From Inhella inkyongensis (GTDB taxonomy: Bacteria > Pseudomonadota > Gammaproteobacteria > Burkholderiales > Burkholderiaceae_C): DNA of 64,000 nucleotides. The first letter of the stretch is position 1. The number at the start of each line of letters is the position of its first letter. The stretch covers positions 1,922,001 through 1,986,000 of the forward strand of contig NZ_CP040709.1 of assembly GCF_005952805.1 (NCBI RefSeq), written 5' to 3'. Below the pieces are notes generated by a model. The model made no database searches, had not been told where the DNA came from, and saw only the letters and a program-made list of their open reading frames with translations. This document shows positions 17,201-27,029 of this stretch, one piece after another. Position numbers and translations under genes: made by a program.

Positions 17201-18502
17201 GATGACTGGCTGGAGGGGGGCGAGGGCACCGATCTGATCCTGACCGGGGCCGGCAAGGACGTGGTGCTCGGCGGCGGGGGCAAGGATCTGATCCGGGCCG
17301 GCTACCGGTTCGACATGAGCATGGACAAGGTGTACACGCCCGGCGGCGGCTGGTACGCCGCATCCAGCCACAAGATATTTTTTAGTCAGGGCGCGGGGGT
17401 GGCTGAGTGGCTGGCCACGGACGAGAACACGCGCACGCAGTTTTCTTACTACGTGCTGAAGTCGGACACTCCCGGCGAGACCGAGCGCGAGCGCATCGAC
17501 ATCGCGCACCCCAACCTGGCCGCCTTTGACTTTGAGTTCAAGGCCGAACTGGGGGCCGGCTCGCAGCCGCCCTCCCATCTGTGGTGGTGGTCCTATGCCA
17601 ACGAGGCGGTGCCGCGCTTGGTGCCCAATCTCAGTGTCACGCTGACCCTGGGCGCCAACGAGCAGGTGGCGCGCGACGCCGTCTTCAAGAAGAGCGAGGC
17701 GCCCGATCCGCTGGACTTGGGGGCTGCGATGCCCTTCAAGCTGGAGTTGGAGAACGGCCAGTACATCCTGGCGCCGGGCAGCCAGGCGCAGGGGGTGGCG
17801 TTTTTTGGGGGGGGCGGCGATGACGCGCTGTTTGGGGCCAACGACAACGACAGGCTTCACGGCGAGGTCGGCGATGACCTCTTGATCGGCGAGGGGGGCG
17901 ACGACGAACTGGTGGGGGGGGCCGGCCTGGACTCGATCTCGGGCGGCGACGGACGCGACCGCCTGGACGGTGGCGCCGAGGCTGACTTCCTGGTGGGCGG
18001 GCTGGGTGCGGACGTCCTCTTGGGTGGCGCCGGGCATGACCTGCTGCTGGGCGACGCGCCCTATCAGCAGGGCAACACGGTCGCGCCCTTTTATCCGGTG
18101 GGGCTGGATGTGGGGGCGATGGGGGGCGACCTGCTGGACGGCGGCTCTGGCAATGACACGCTGTTTGGCAACCATGGCGACGACGGGTTGTTCGGGGGCG
18201 CAGACGATGACCTGCTCTGGGGCGGCGAGGGCCAGGACCGGCTGTTCGGCGATGCGGGCGCGGATGAGCTAGTGGGAGGGCTGGGGGATGACCCCGCTGG
18301 GCCGCGAACAGGGGCTTTGCGGTGGCCTAGGCAGGCGGTTGATCGAGAAGGCGGAGGTCGCTGGAATGGAAGCGTCGTGATCCAACAGGAAGAGCGGACG
18401 CTGCGAGAGCGGGCCAACGATCTGCCACCAACTTCATTCGCCCTGGCGTCTGTTGGGCGTAAGGGCGCGGCGAACGATGAAAGGTTTGGCCGTGCTGCCT
18501 GA
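14285..18502 (+). CDS. RTX toxin cassette 1, C-terminally truncated, glycine-zipper N-domain
   Basis: A 1405-aa RTX protein. Residues 1-320 are AT-rich at DNA level and match no family I know. Residues about 320-385 form a long Gly/Ala hydrophobic stretch (SAVAAIALAAAGAAGAVVSA onward), a glycine-zipper-like, possibly membrane-inserting segment. A linker with LFDPATGEGG and YLKDRAAMMMW follows. RTX nonapeptides (GGxGxDxLx) start near residue 590, then a DNA block shared with other cassettes, then more RTX. Homology to the terminal toxin stops at 18293. The last ~65 residues read in unrelated sequence and end ERFGRAA-stop inside the next lipoprotein gene. The C-terminal secretion signal is missing, so it is probably not exported. 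It may be an orphan cassette or a donor for recombination. Confidence 0.85.
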   Translation: MSSLQAALAEVKSAANLEAIKKIIQELDTSIPGVTANTTWLLWSGRLSDGTSAGFVADLWSQAIGTDGNRVFATLGDSPLSKFLNSPELSARLWEITESDLAKSTDNWASLSASERQSRINSRFERTLTGTDATTHIRVNSDSLFDLASRRFVETGGSKWRLLFGDNPYDARSVAVVTELPALLKKSQDTIVDGLDVATFQKYEDPLKAMYANGNLRTILSKPKIDSGFQKFVETGAQSIDDLARALSAEIGGIMGEVRNNPQLADSASQLKALGQKFADSGLPRTLNKLGALGVFAGLFVASGKASAAALDGDTGRASQIMAEWAADAALSEVGALIGSAVAAIALAAAGAAGAVVSAPVAGAAVLGAALVGSFFGSDAAERLGEYFEDRDHSGRMDALEKLQGLLFGQSWTVTDTPPPDLLAKALQLNADFLVKSLQLTYSREDIVALAKTSIAWRYALRELTGFAVEGLNYDEYNLDGSLDLFDPATGEGGMTEEYLKDRAAMMMWKVRFDRGMADDNDGPNLSDRSKSYYEDWDIASIEGNWDFVDRKHLVAGDPLTLQIDGSGISVHDHQVVFGTAKDEEFHGEGDNDRLYGGGGADKITGRKGSDYIEGNGGNDKLYGDEGHDTLRGGSGSDELEGGVGSDLLQGEAGNDILHGGEGHDALSGGSGADELHGDAGNDVLIGGTGADILKGGADNDILFDEGGAEVNYLWGEAGNDALEIQAGTGKNFLDGGSGNDVLIGSRAGGNALTGGTGNDWLQGGDGLDILVGDGGVADSGGGADGADLIEAGGGADQITGGGGSDLLRGGAGQDHYRFEGAGFGTDVIDDADGQGELVFAGQILKTASFSEDKQCWIASGPNSGGVEIRKLESEGSITLAISLDGDVQSTVYLRNWTPGQLGLTLTGEPKLRDRPTATPVKPQSRAENNFVDFVRGDAVDADQGNDLLVGSDASSLLLGGTGNDLLDGRGGDDWLEGGEGTDLILTGAGKDVVLGGGGKDLIRAGYRFDMSMDKVYTPGGGWYAASSHKIFFSQGAGVAEWLATDENTRTQFSYYVLKSDTPGETERERIDIAHPNLAAFDFEFKAELGAGSQPPSHLWWWSYANEAVPRLVPNLSVTLTLGANEQVARDAVFKKSEAPDPLDLGAAMPFKLELENGQYILAPGSQAQGVAFFGGGGDDALFGANDNDRLHGEVGDDLLIGEGGDDELVGGAGLDSISGGDGRDRLDGGAEADFLVGGLGADVLLGGAGHDLLLGDAPYQQGNTVAPFYPVGLDVGAMGGDLLDGGSGNDTLFGNHGDDGLFGGADDDLLWGGEGQDRLFGDAGADELVGGLGDDPAGPRTGALRWPRQAVDREGGGRWNGSVVIQQEERTLRERANDLPPTSFALASVGRKGAANDERFGRAA
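16952..17086 (+). repeat. Shared 135-bp block, copy in cassette 1
   Basis: A stretch encoding STVYLRNWTPGQLGLTLTGE through AENNFVDF. It is the same, essentially base for base, in cassettes 1, 2, 4 and 7 (other copies 22299-22433, 26661-26795, 34246-34380). Sequence continues near-identical downstream in cassettes 1, 4 and 7, but not in cassette 2. Confidence 0.9.
17087..18293 (+). repeat. Long direct repeat with 34381-35588
   Basis: About 1.2 kb that matches the terminal toxin at 34381-35588 with only scattered substitutions and one length difference. T6G8 at 17801-17814 here corresponds to T6G9 at 35095-35109 there. It encodes RTX repeats flanking a non-repeat segment (YRFDMSMDKVYTPGGGWY onward). 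Such homology would support recombination between cassette 1 and the terminal toxin. Confidence 0.9.
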
Positions 18503-19322
18503 TGTTCGTATCACAAGCAAAGTTCTGGGCTTGTTGCTGCTCTTCAGTTTTCAGGGATGTGAGTCAGAGCAAAGCAAGGCCGAGAAGGCCTACCAACAGA
18601 AGTATGCGAAGGCCAAGGCGCTGTTCGAGGAGCGCTGCCAGACGGCGGGCGTGGTGATTCATCGCACCGTGAGGGATGTCGAAGGCATCGAGTTGACCAA
18701 GGTGCGGCCCAAGCTCGAATGGGCGGACAAGCGCTACTTTGATCCGATGTTCGAGGGCGCGGCGATGGCGGGGGAGAACCAGGGAGACGATTTCATCAAA
18801 CAGTTCTTGATGAGTGAGTTCCTCGTGCCCGACCGGCCCAACGAGCGCAGCTCCCTTGGGCCACCGACTCAGGAGAAGAAGCGAAGCGGGCTCGTGATCA
18901 AGAAGGGCTATGCCTTTGTCGAATACATCGACGCAAGTGCTCGGCAGCGCTTCATGTGCAGACCGGACTGGTCGTTGGACCATCCGAATTGGGTGCCCGG
19001 TCAGCACCACTGCACCGCAATCGAGAGGTCCAGCACGCGATACGCGTTGGACTACGAAGACATCGTCACCCCGGCCGATCGCGCACTCTGGGTGGCGGGA
19101 ACCCGGCTCAAGGTCATCGACAAGCAGTCTGGCGAAACCATCGCCACCTTCACGAAATTCGTCTGGGATCCGGGCTTCGGCGTGAGCACCACAGGCAGGT
19201 GGCCTTGGCAGCATGCTGATGGCAGGGGAGACCGCAACTGCCCCTACGAGCAGTTCAAACCCACTAGCAACGACAGTCGCTACTTCGTTGACACCGTACT
19301 CATTCCAAAACAGGGAGATTGA
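18477..19322 (+). CDS. Family A lipoprotein-like candidate immunity protein, divergent member
   Basis: A 281-aa protein with an N-terminal signal (VLGLLLLFSFQGC, a loose lipobox) so probably periplasmic and lipid-anchored at Cys. It is homologous to the three family A proteins at 27019, 28452 and 30334. Shared blocks include ERCQTAGVVIHRTVRDVEG, KKGYAFVEYID, YEDIVTPADRALWVAGTRLK with VID, and a C-terminal NCP motif. It stands 3 bp before the lipase-type cassette 2, as the other family A members stand before lipase-type cassettes. Start ATG 18477 lies inside the tail of cassette 1. Role as immunity factor or toxin-binding partner is inferred; Neisseria FrpD, a lipoprotein encoded upstream of the RTX protein FrpC that binds it, is a known parallel. 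Confidence 0.75.
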   Translation: MKGLAVLPDVRITSKVLGLLLLFSFQGCESEQSKAEKAYQQKYAKAKALFEERCQTAGVVIHRTVRDVEGIELTKVRPKLEWADKRYFDPMFEGAAMAGENQGDDFIKQFLMSEFLVPDRPNERSSLGPPTQEKKRSGLVIKKGYAFVEYIDASARQRFMCRPDWSLDHPNWVPGQHHCTAIERSSTRYALDYEDIVTPADRALWVAGTRLKVIDKQSGETIATFTKFVWDPGFGVSTTGRWPWQHADGRGDRNCPYEQFKPTSNDSRYFVDTVLIPKQGD

Positions 19323-19325
19323 TTC

Positions 19326-22300
19326 ATGCCTACCAACAACCCCACCTCGCCGCAGGTACTTGAGACCTACGTGCTGCTTCAGATCGCAGCAGAGGCATTT
19401 TTCTTCCGCAATGCCAATGATCCTGCAGCGACCCCCGGAGGCATGTACCCCGTCAACTTGACGCCCGGCATGCTGACTCGTGGCAACGAGCACTCCAGCA
19501 AGATGACCCAGGCCCAAGCTGAGCAGTTCGTCAAAGAGTGGTAGGTCATCTCTCACCAGCCCAGCTCCGCTACAGGATTCTCTGCCACGCTTTTTGAGTG
19601 CCAGGTCTACGACCCCGCCCGGGACCTGTACATGGGCAAACTGGTAATGAGCATCCGCTCCACCGAATTCATCGAGGACTCGGCGCGCGACAGCAAGGCG
19701 ACCAACGAATTGGAGATCCGCCCCACGGGTTGGGCCTTTGGCCAGATCGCCGACATGGAGACCTGGTGGAACAGCCTGCCCGCGAGCGTTCGCGATGGCA
19801 AGGTCGACGTGACCGGCTACAGCCTGGGCGGCCACTTAGCCACGGCCTTCTATCGATTGCATCCCGACAAGGTGGAGCGTGGCTACACCTTCAATGGCGC
19901 GGGGGTGGGTGAGGTGAAGACCGGGACATTGAGTGATGCGGTTGGGGTGTTTGCTGCGCGTCGAGATTCGGGCGCGAACGCGGACTTGTTCACCGACTCC
20001 GGTGTTCGGGCTGAGTACCAATTTCTCGTGCAGAACTACAGCCATTACTCGGTCGGTGTGACGGCAGCGTCGGCACGCGCGGATGGACAGCGGTTTCGCA
20101 ATATGGCACTGACCGCACCGACGGGCTCGGATGCGGCGGTGCAGTGCGAACTGTTATCCCAGGCCCTCTTTCGCATTGGCGATGTGGCTGCGGAGGCGGA
20201 ACGCATGGGGGGCCTGGCTGCCACGAACAAAACCAAACCAGCGCTCATTGAGGGGGCCAGCAACATTGCCGCGCTCCGCCTGGATCACCAACTGGCCGTC
20301 CTGAAGGCTGCTGAGCGCACAGCACCCCACGCGACCGGGTTGGTTCAGGGCTTGGTCAATCTCGTGATCGACGAGCGTCGAGAGGATGGCCCAAACAGCC
20401 AGGTCTTCTTCGATGTGTATGGGCGCAACTACCCGAGCATGGTGGCTAACTCGCAGATCCATCACGGCAAGCGGGTTCCGGTGTTCATCGAGGACCAGCC
20501 GCTAAAGCGCGGGGATGTCATCGGCGAAGCCTTCTCAGCATCCGGAATTCAGCTCGCAGGCGGGGAGGTGAAACTGCTGGTTTCCGGCTACGACCGAAAT
20601 GATTTCGGCGACACGCACAGCATCGTGTTGTTGGCGGACTCCTTGCGGGTGATGTCGGCCTTGGCGCGGCTCGCGCCCCGTGAAGGCGCCAATTCGGTCG
20701 GCATTGATTTCTTTGCCGAGCTATTCATGGCGGCCAGCAAGGAGAAGGTCGATGGCGACTTAACCTTCGGCGACCAAGGCAAGGCCGAGGGCGACACCGT
20801 CGAGGCCTTGATGGACTCGGCCCTGCAGCTGTTCATGGTGTCGGCCGCCGCAAAGACGCTGAGTGACAGCGAGCGCGAAGCAGCACTCAAGGGAGGCAGC
20901 TGGGCGCAGGAGAGCCTGAGGGCACGGCTGGAAGAATCCGTCCGCCGTTTCACGGATGCCACGCAAGGCATGGTGGGCAAATTGCGCATCACGGAGTCCA
21001 GACACGCTGCCCATGCATTGACGGACCGCGACACCTTTTTGCAGAAGGCGCGCACCGACTTCGCCTTCTTCCTATCGATCTACACAGCCAGCCCGTTCCG
21101 CCTTGAGGGGATCGACGCGTTGGCCCAGAAGCAACTGGAGGCCACGCTTGAAGATAAGTGGCTTGCCGTCCATCAGCAATGGCTCGCGGACAGCAAGACC
21201 CATGATTCCGCGCGCAGCTTTAGCGACCAGTGGCTTGTCGACCGACAACAGATGCAGTTAGCCCTCATTCAGGCAAACCGGCAAAACACCGACACCTTGC
21301 CCAGCCTAGCCCAGATTCTGAAAGGCGAACTGAGCATCCCAGGTGTTCGTGCGGAAGTCCTGGAGGACGTGAAGACTGGACGATTCATTTGGAACGTGCC
21401 AGGCGTCGGCAACACGGTGCGTTTTGGTGACGAAAAAGACAACACCCTGAAGCCCGCGCCGAACACCAGCGCGAATTTGTATGGTGGGGCGGGCAATGAC
21501 CAGTTGACGGGCAGCCAGTCCAAGGATCACCTTGAAGGTGGTGCTGGGGACGACAAGGTGGATGCAGGCGATGGTGCAGACATGCTTCGCGGCGGCAGCG
21601 GCAGTGATGAACTGAAGGCGGGCGGCGGCCATGACATTCTTCTCGGCGGCACCGGCGCCGACGAACTCCACGGCGACGCCGGAAACGACTTCCTGAGCGG
21701 CGGTACGGGTGCCGACAAGCTCTACGGCGGCGCCGACAGCGACATCGTCTTCGACGAAGGCGGCGCCGAGGTCAATTACCTCTGGGGTGAAGCTGGCAAC
21801 GATGTGCTGGAGGTTTTGGGGGGGGCCGGCGACGCCTACTTGGACGGCGGCAGCGGCAATGATGTGCTGCGGGGGAGCGCTCAAGGCAAGAGTCAACTTC
21901 AAGGTGGCAGCGGCAACGATGTTTTGACGGGAGGGGATGAGTCGGACGCCCTGGTGGGCGACTCCGGTGCGGCTGGGCCTGGAGACGGCGCCGACCTGAT
22001 CGAAGCCGGCAAGGGCGATGACCTGATCACCGGCGGCGGCGGCGCGGACCTGCTGCGCGGCGGCGCGGGCCAGGACCACTACCGCTTTGAGGGGGCGGGT
22101 TTTGGGACGGATGTGATTGACGACGCGGACGGCCAGGGCGAACTGGTGTTTGCCGGCCAGATTCTCAAGAGCGCGAGCTTCGATGAGGACAAGCAGTGCT
22201 GGGTGGCGTCTGGGCCAAATTCTGGCGGGGTCGAGATCCGCAAGCTGGAGTCCGAAGGTGCCACCACCCTGGCCATCAGCCTGCCCGGGGACGCGCACAG

Positions 22301-22589
22301 CACGGTCTATCTGCGCAACTGGACGCCGGGGCAGCTGGGGCTGACGCTGACGGGCGAGCCCAAGCTGCGCGACCGGCCCACCGCCACGCCCGTGAAGCCG
22401 CAGAGCCGCGCCGAGAACAATTTTGTGGACTTCATACGCAGCGACGCGGCCATCCGCCAGTACACCGGCCGGGAATTCCAGCCGCGCTTCGGGCCAATCG
22501 TGCCGGACAACAACATGAAGCGAGCCTCGAATGCGGTGGCAGACACGTTCATGAATGATCGTTGCTACGAGGTCCGCTATGCCGCGTGA
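19326..22589 (+). pseudogene. RTX lipase-like toxin cassette 2, amber-interrupted and truncated
   Basis: One frame of 1087 sense codons interrupted by an in-frame TAG at 19542-19544 (codon 73). Both sides align with the intact paralogue at 31219, so this is a single nonsense change, not a gene boundary. The product is an alpha/beta-hydrolase: VTGYSLGGHLA with nucleophile Ser codon at 19821, then FIEDQPLKRGD and FGDTHSIVLLADSL. A linker FSDQWLVDRQQM leads into RTX repeats (from about 21470) and the shared block. Immediately after NNFVDF (22433) it switches to a remnant resembling the N-terminus of cassette 3 and ends in RYAA-stop within the next lipoprotein gene. It lacks the secretion signal. 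An internal ATG at 19632 could give a shorter product still holding the Ser motif. Confidence 0.8.
22299..22433 (+). repeat. Shared 135-bp block, copy in cassette 2
   Basis: Same sequence as 16952-17086. In this copy homology ends abruptly after GTGGACTTC, and the frame continues into a fragment of a different toxin N-terminus. The block edge therefore marks a recombination breakpoint. Confidence 0.9.
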
Positions 22590-23346
22590 CGGAAATCTCT
22601 TCCGCGTCTGCCCAGGCGGTTTCCGGACCGGTGCGCTGGCACTGCTAACCGTACTTGGTGGTTGCAAGCCCTCTGCGCAAGAGCAAGCGCATCACGAAGC
22701 CATGCTCAAGGAGCAAGCGGCGCGTAGGCTCGAGATGTGCCGTGACAGATTCGCCCCCGGACCCTGCCCTGGCGCCACCCCGTCCCCCCTGAATCCGGAC
22801 CCCAACGCATTCGGCCTCCACAAGTGGAACAACCGGTGGTTCAAAGTGCCACGGGAGTACTTCGCAACCTATGGGATGACGTTGTATTGGCCCAGCAAGA
22901 ACCCGGGCGCCAAAGGCCCCGCCAAGCCCCTGGAAACGGATTGGACCGTTGAGGTGCACATCCGCTCCTACGACATTCCGCCCGAACCGCGTGGTTTTCG
23001 CCGCATTGAGGCGGCCGAGCGCGACGGCCGCATCACTCGGCGCGCAATGGTGCGCCCAGACCTCGAGCGAATCGAGTACTTCGATTTGCATCCGTTCACC
23101 GGCGAGCGCGCCAAGACCACAAGCGTTTCCTACGTCGCCACGGATCGTCGCAATCCAGAAGGTCTACCGCCGGTGATTAATTGCAATCAAAGCCCCGACC
23201 CCAAGCAAGCCGGAGGCGGCGCCGGATTCTTCTGGCGTGACGGCATCTATGTCTCGCTGCTCATCCGGGAAGGCCATATCTGCGAAGACTGGCCCGAGCT
23301 GTTTGACGAATTAAACCGAATTCTCAATTTGATCCAGAAAGTCTGA
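22579..23346 (+). CDS. Family B lipoprotein, candidate immunity protein (copy 1)
   Basis: A 255-aa lipoprotein with signal peptide and good lipobox LTVLGGC (Cys near residue 30). The mature part begins with a charged helix (EQAHHEAMLKEQAARRLEMC) and CPGATPSPLNPD. It then has an Asn/Trp/Lys-rich segment (FGLHKWNNRWFKVP), YDIPPEPRG and a conserved C-terminus DWPELFDELNRILNLIQKV. No known domain recognised. It is 2 bp upstream of cassette 3, whose start resembles that of cassette 4. Its paralogue (23704) precedes cassette 4. ATG 22579 is preferred over 22555 because the basic n-region and hydrophobic core follow it; the start overlaps the end of cassette 2. Confidence 0.75.
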   Translation: MPRDGNLFRVCPGGFRTGALALLTVLGGCKPSAQEQAHHEAMLKEQAARRLEMCRDRFAPGPCPGATPSPLNPDPNAFGLHKWNNRWFKVPREYFATYGMTLYWPSKNPGAKGPAKPLETDWTVEVHIRSYDIPPEPRGFRRIEAAERDGRITRRAMVRPDLERIEYFDLHPFTGERAKTTSVSYVATDRRNPEGLPPVINCNQSPDPKQAGGGAGFFWRDGIYVSLLIREGHICEDWPELFDELNRILNLIQKV

Positions 23347-23348
23347 CC

Positions 23349-23714
23349 GTGCCGATTCTTCTCTCTGATGCCGAACTGGCCCAACTGGCCACCCTGCGCG
23401 CGCAAGCCAACGCCCTCAAGCAGGCCAACCCCCTGGCGCGCGGTGCTTTCACGCCGGTTTACACATGGCTCGCCGACCTGCTGGTGAGCAAGGGTGTGGC
23501 GGCGACCAACTCAACCGTTTTGTGGCTGCGCGGTGCCGCAGAAACCAACGCGGCGCGCGGCTCCATGTCGGCGCTCATCCGTGAGTACACCGCGCGGGAG
23601 ATCCAGCTTCGCTTCGGGCAGATCGTCACGGACGACGACATGCAGCGGACGTCTGACGCGGTGGCCGGCAAGTTCATGAATGATCGTTGCTACGAGGTGC
23701 GCTATGCCGCGTGA
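23349..23714 (+). pseudogene. RTX toxin cassette 3, N-terminal stub only
   Basis: A 121-aa fragment starting at GTG 23349, 2 bp after the lipoprotein stop. It is nearly identical to the first ~115 residues of cassette 4 (ELAQLATLRAQANALKQANP, LIREYTAREIQLRFGQIVTD). It then breaks off at FMNDRCYEVRYAA-stop, where the next lipoprotein gene begins. Only the beginning of the toxin remains, so it is surely inactive as a toxin. Its translation could still couple expression of the next lipoprotein. Confidence 0.8.
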
Positions 23715-24474
23715 CGGAAATCCCATCCGCGTCCGTCCAGGCGGTTTCCGGAGCGGTGCGCTGGCACTGCTAACCGTACTTGGTGGTTGCAAACCCTCTG
23801 CGCAAGAGCAGGCGCAGCACGACGCCATGCTCAAAGAGGAAGCAGCGCGCAGGAGCGAGATGTGCCGCGACAGCTTCGCCCCCGGACCCTGCCCTGGCGC
23901 CACGCCGGCACCCCTTAATCCGGACCCCAACGCATTCGGCCTCCACAAATGGAACAACCGGTGGTTCAAGGTGCCAAGGGAGTACCACTCGACGATAGGG
24001 ATGACGTTCTATTGGCCCAGCAAAAACCCGAGCGCCAAAGGCCCCGCTAAGCCCCTGGGAACGGATTGGCCCATAGAGCTGTACATCCGCTCCTACGACA
24101 TTCCGCCAGAGCTGCGCGGCTATCGCGCTATCGAAGCAGCGGAACGTGACCAAAGAATCATCAGACGCGAGACCGTACGGCCTGGACTGGATCGCGTGGA
24201 GTACTTTCCCCTGCACCCTTTCACGGGTGAGCGCTCCAGCATGCCAGTTACTGAATATGTCGCCACTGAGCGGCGTGATCCCGAAGGCCAACTCCCCATA
24301 TTTCGATGCAAGAAAAACCTCTCGAATCCATCACAGGGCGGAGGCGGGGCAGGCTTCATGTGGCGGGACGGCATCTTGGTTGAGGTCTTGATCCGCGGAG
24401 GCAATCTTTGCGATGACTGGCCCGAGCTGTTTGACGAAGTGACCCGAGTTCTTAATTTGATCCAGAAGGTGTGA
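23704..24474 (+). CDS. Family B lipoprotein, candidate immunity protein (copy 2)
   Basis: A 256-aa paralogue of the 22579 lipoprotein with the same lipobox LTVLGGC, the same NNRWFKVPREY and the same DWPELFDE C-terminal block. The middle is more divergent (around 24120-24340), as if under diversifying selection or adapted to a different partner. The stop overlaps GTG 24471; the toxin gene more likely starts at GTG 24477, matching cassette 3. It overlaps the stub of cassette 3 by 11 bp. Confidence 0.75.
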   Translation: MPRDGNPIRVRPGGFRSGALALLTVLGGCKPSAQEQAQHDAMLKEEAARRSEMCRDSFAPGPCPGATPAPLNPDPNAFGLHKWNNRWFKVPREYHSTIGMTFYWPSKNPSAKGPAKPLGTDWPIELYIRSYDIPPELRGYRAIEAAERDQRIIRRETVRPGLDRVEYFPLHPFTGERSSMPVTEYVATERRDPEGQLPIFRCKKNLSNPSQGGGGAGFMWRDGILVEVLIRGGNLCDDWPELFDEVTRVLNLIQKV

Positions 24475-24476
24475 CC

Positions 24477-27029
24477 GTGCCGATTCTTCTCTCTGAAACC
24501 GAACTGGCCCAACTGGCCGTCCTGCGCGTGCAAGCCAACGCCCTCAAGCAGGCCAACCCCCTGGCGCGCGGAGCGTTCACGCCGGTCTACACATGGCTCG
24601 CCGATCTGCTGCTGAGCAAGGGGGTGGCCGCGACCAACTCAACCGTTTTGTGGCTGCGCGGTGCCGCAGAAACCAACGCGGCGCGCGGCTCGATGTCGGC
24701 GCTCATCCGTGAGTACACCGCACGGGAAATCCAGCTTCGCTATGGGCAGATCGTCACCGACGACGACATGCAGCGCACCTCGGATGCGGTGGCCGGCAAG
24801 ATGATGAATGACCTTTTCGGGGAGAGCCCGAATTGGCCAAGGGGTCAAGTGCCCGACATCGAGCGCATCTCAAAAGCCGACGCCACGGCCGTCGGCGAAG
24901 TCTTGTTTTCTACGCGGGGTGGCCTGCCAGGGCGAGACGACGCTGACTCCGCTTCATTCGACCAAGGGAACTCCGCCTGGCCCGGCGCGCTGCTGTTTGG
25001 CCTGCTCGGCTCGAATCAGGCCTGGCGGCTGATGGGTCGTGGTGCAGATGACAAGGCCATCGACACATTGAGCGACCTGCGCGACACCTTGTTCGCGCAC
25101 CGCGCCTATGCCTATGGCCTGCGCAGTGCGACGCTCAATACGCTGGCAACCATGCTTGCTGCAGCATCGGGTCTCAATCAGGAGGCAGCCGACGCCTCGA
25201 TGCAACTCGGCCGCGACCTGCAGACCATGATGCAGACGTTTCAGTCGCTCAACCCCAAGCCGGATATCGCCTTCACTTGGAATCAAGCGGTTGTGAATCT
25301 GACGACGGACCCTGCTGTGCAAAGCGCATTCCGGCTCATCAGCGATGTAACGCCAAACCGATTCCTAGACATGTTGGTCGGCTCGCGCGAGGGGCAGGCC
25401 AAGACCGGCAGCACGACCGACGGGAGTTTTGACGCGCAAGCGCGCAGTCTCTTCTCGCAATGGACAACAGCCCAACTGCAGAGCGGGCCAGCGCGCATCG
25501 CCTCAGCCGAAGAGCTGCGTGTCCTGGCCCGCACCGATGTCAACGCTCGCGCAGCCCTGGCAGGCCTGTCGCCGGTTCTGCTGGAAACCAAGTCGCCGCA
25601 AGACCCTGCATTGACCTTGTTCGATCCCAATACGGGCCTTGGCAATCTGAGTCAGTACTGGATCGACGACCGCGCGGCGATGCTGAGCTGGTTGCTCAAG
25701 CCGGATACGCCAATTGACGGCGACTTCGTGCCTTCGAAGACAGCTACCTGGATGGCGAACTACAAGGACTCGAGCAGCGGGGCGAGCTTCCGCGTCGTGC
25801 CGGCCAAGCTGGATTCAGCGGCACTCAGCAAACTTGAGGAGCGGGTGTACGGCTTCGGCTCGCGCCAAGGCGACCTCATGGAGGGGGCCACCAGCAGCGA
25901 CCGGCTCTACGGCGATGCGGGCAATGACACCCTGCAGGGTGCAGGCGGCGATGACCGTCTGGAGGGCGGCCTGGGGGCCGACCGCTTGGAGGGCGATGGC
26001 GGCACAACGGGTGAATTGGGGGCCGGGAGGCACGCCGACACCTTGGTGGGCGGCCAGGGCGATGACACGCTGCAGGGCGGGGCTGGCAACGACCTGTTGC
26101 TCGGCGGTGGCGATGCCGACGAACTCCACGGCGACGCCGGCCACGACGTCCTGATCGGCGGCACGGGTGCCGACAGGCTGCGGGGTGGCGCCGACCATGA
26201 TCTGCTCGTCGATGAGGGCGGCAGCGGCAACGATGTGCTCATCGGCAGCCAGCAGTCCGCACAGAACACCCTGGCCGGCGGCCGGGGCAATGACCTGCTA
26301 CGCGGCGGCGAGGGCGCCGACATCTTGCACGGCGATGGTGGCGAAGCGGCCGAGGGTTCCGACGGCGCCGACCTGATCGAGGCCGGCGGCGGGGCCGACC
26401 TGATCACCGGCGGCGGCGGCGCGGACCTGCTGCGCGGCGGCGCGGGGCGGGACAGCTACCGTTTTGAGGCGGGTTTCGGGACGGATGTGATCGAAGACTC
26501 GGACGGCGAGGGCGAGCTGGTGTTTGCTGGCCAGGTGCTCAAGAGCGCCAGCTTTGATGAGGACAAGCAGTGCTGGGTGGGCGCTGGGGGTGTCGAGATC
26601 CGCAAGCTGGAATCCGAAGGATCGATCACCCTGGCCATCAGCCTGCCCGGGGACGCGCACAGCACGGTCTATCTGCGCAACTGGACGCCGGGGCAGCTGG
26701 GGCTGACGCTGACGGGCGAGCCCAAGCTGCGCGACCGGCCCACCGCCACGCCCGTGAAGCCGCAGAGCCGCGCCGAGAACAATTTTGTGGACTTCGTGCG
26801 CGGAGACGCGGTCGACGCTGACCAGGGCAACGACCTCCTGGTGGGCAGCGATGCATCAAGCCTGTTGCTGGGCGGCACGGGCAATGATTTGCTGGATGGA
26901 CGGGGCGGGGATGACTGGCTGGAGGGGGGCGAGGGCGGCGACCTGATCCTGACGGGGACAGTCGACGGGACTGTGATCCATGCGATGTCCATGGCAGCCA
27001 ACGAAGAGAGGATTGCGAATGCGGCCTGA
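24477..27029 (+). pseudogene. RTX toxin cassette 4, type-B N-domain, truncated
   Basis: An 850-aa truncated RTX toxin. Residues 1-430 form an alpha-helix-rich domain of unknown type (ELAQLAVLRVQANALKQANP; later GSNQAWRLMGRGADDKAIDT), then the linker LTLFDPNTGLGNLSQYWIDD with RAAM. RTX repeats start near residue 465 and run through the shared block (26661-26795). Homology to cassettes 1 and 7 ends around 26955 and the frame stops at ERIANAA, inside the next lipoprotein gene. It lacks the metalloprotease region and secretion signal of the terminal toxin. The N-domain is the only near-complete copy of the toxin type paired with family B lipoproteins. Confidence 0.8.
26661..26795 (+). repeat. Shared 135-bp block, copy in cassette 4
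   Basis: Same sequence as 16952-17086. Here near-identity with cassettes 1 and 7 continues for a further ~150 bp (to about 26955) before the truncation point. Confidence 0.9.

Noticed and set aside
18294..18476. Insertion-sequence remnant
   Set aside because: I considered it because the toxin homology ends abruptly, but no transposase motif, terminal inverted repeat or target duplication could be recognised; it is reported only as unassigned sequence.
19632..22589. An independent gene starting at ATG 19632
   Set aside because: It is in the same frame as 19326 and aligns with the interior of the paralogous lipase; there is no ribosome site. It is treated as part of one amber-interrupted gene, although some internal initiation cannot be excluded.
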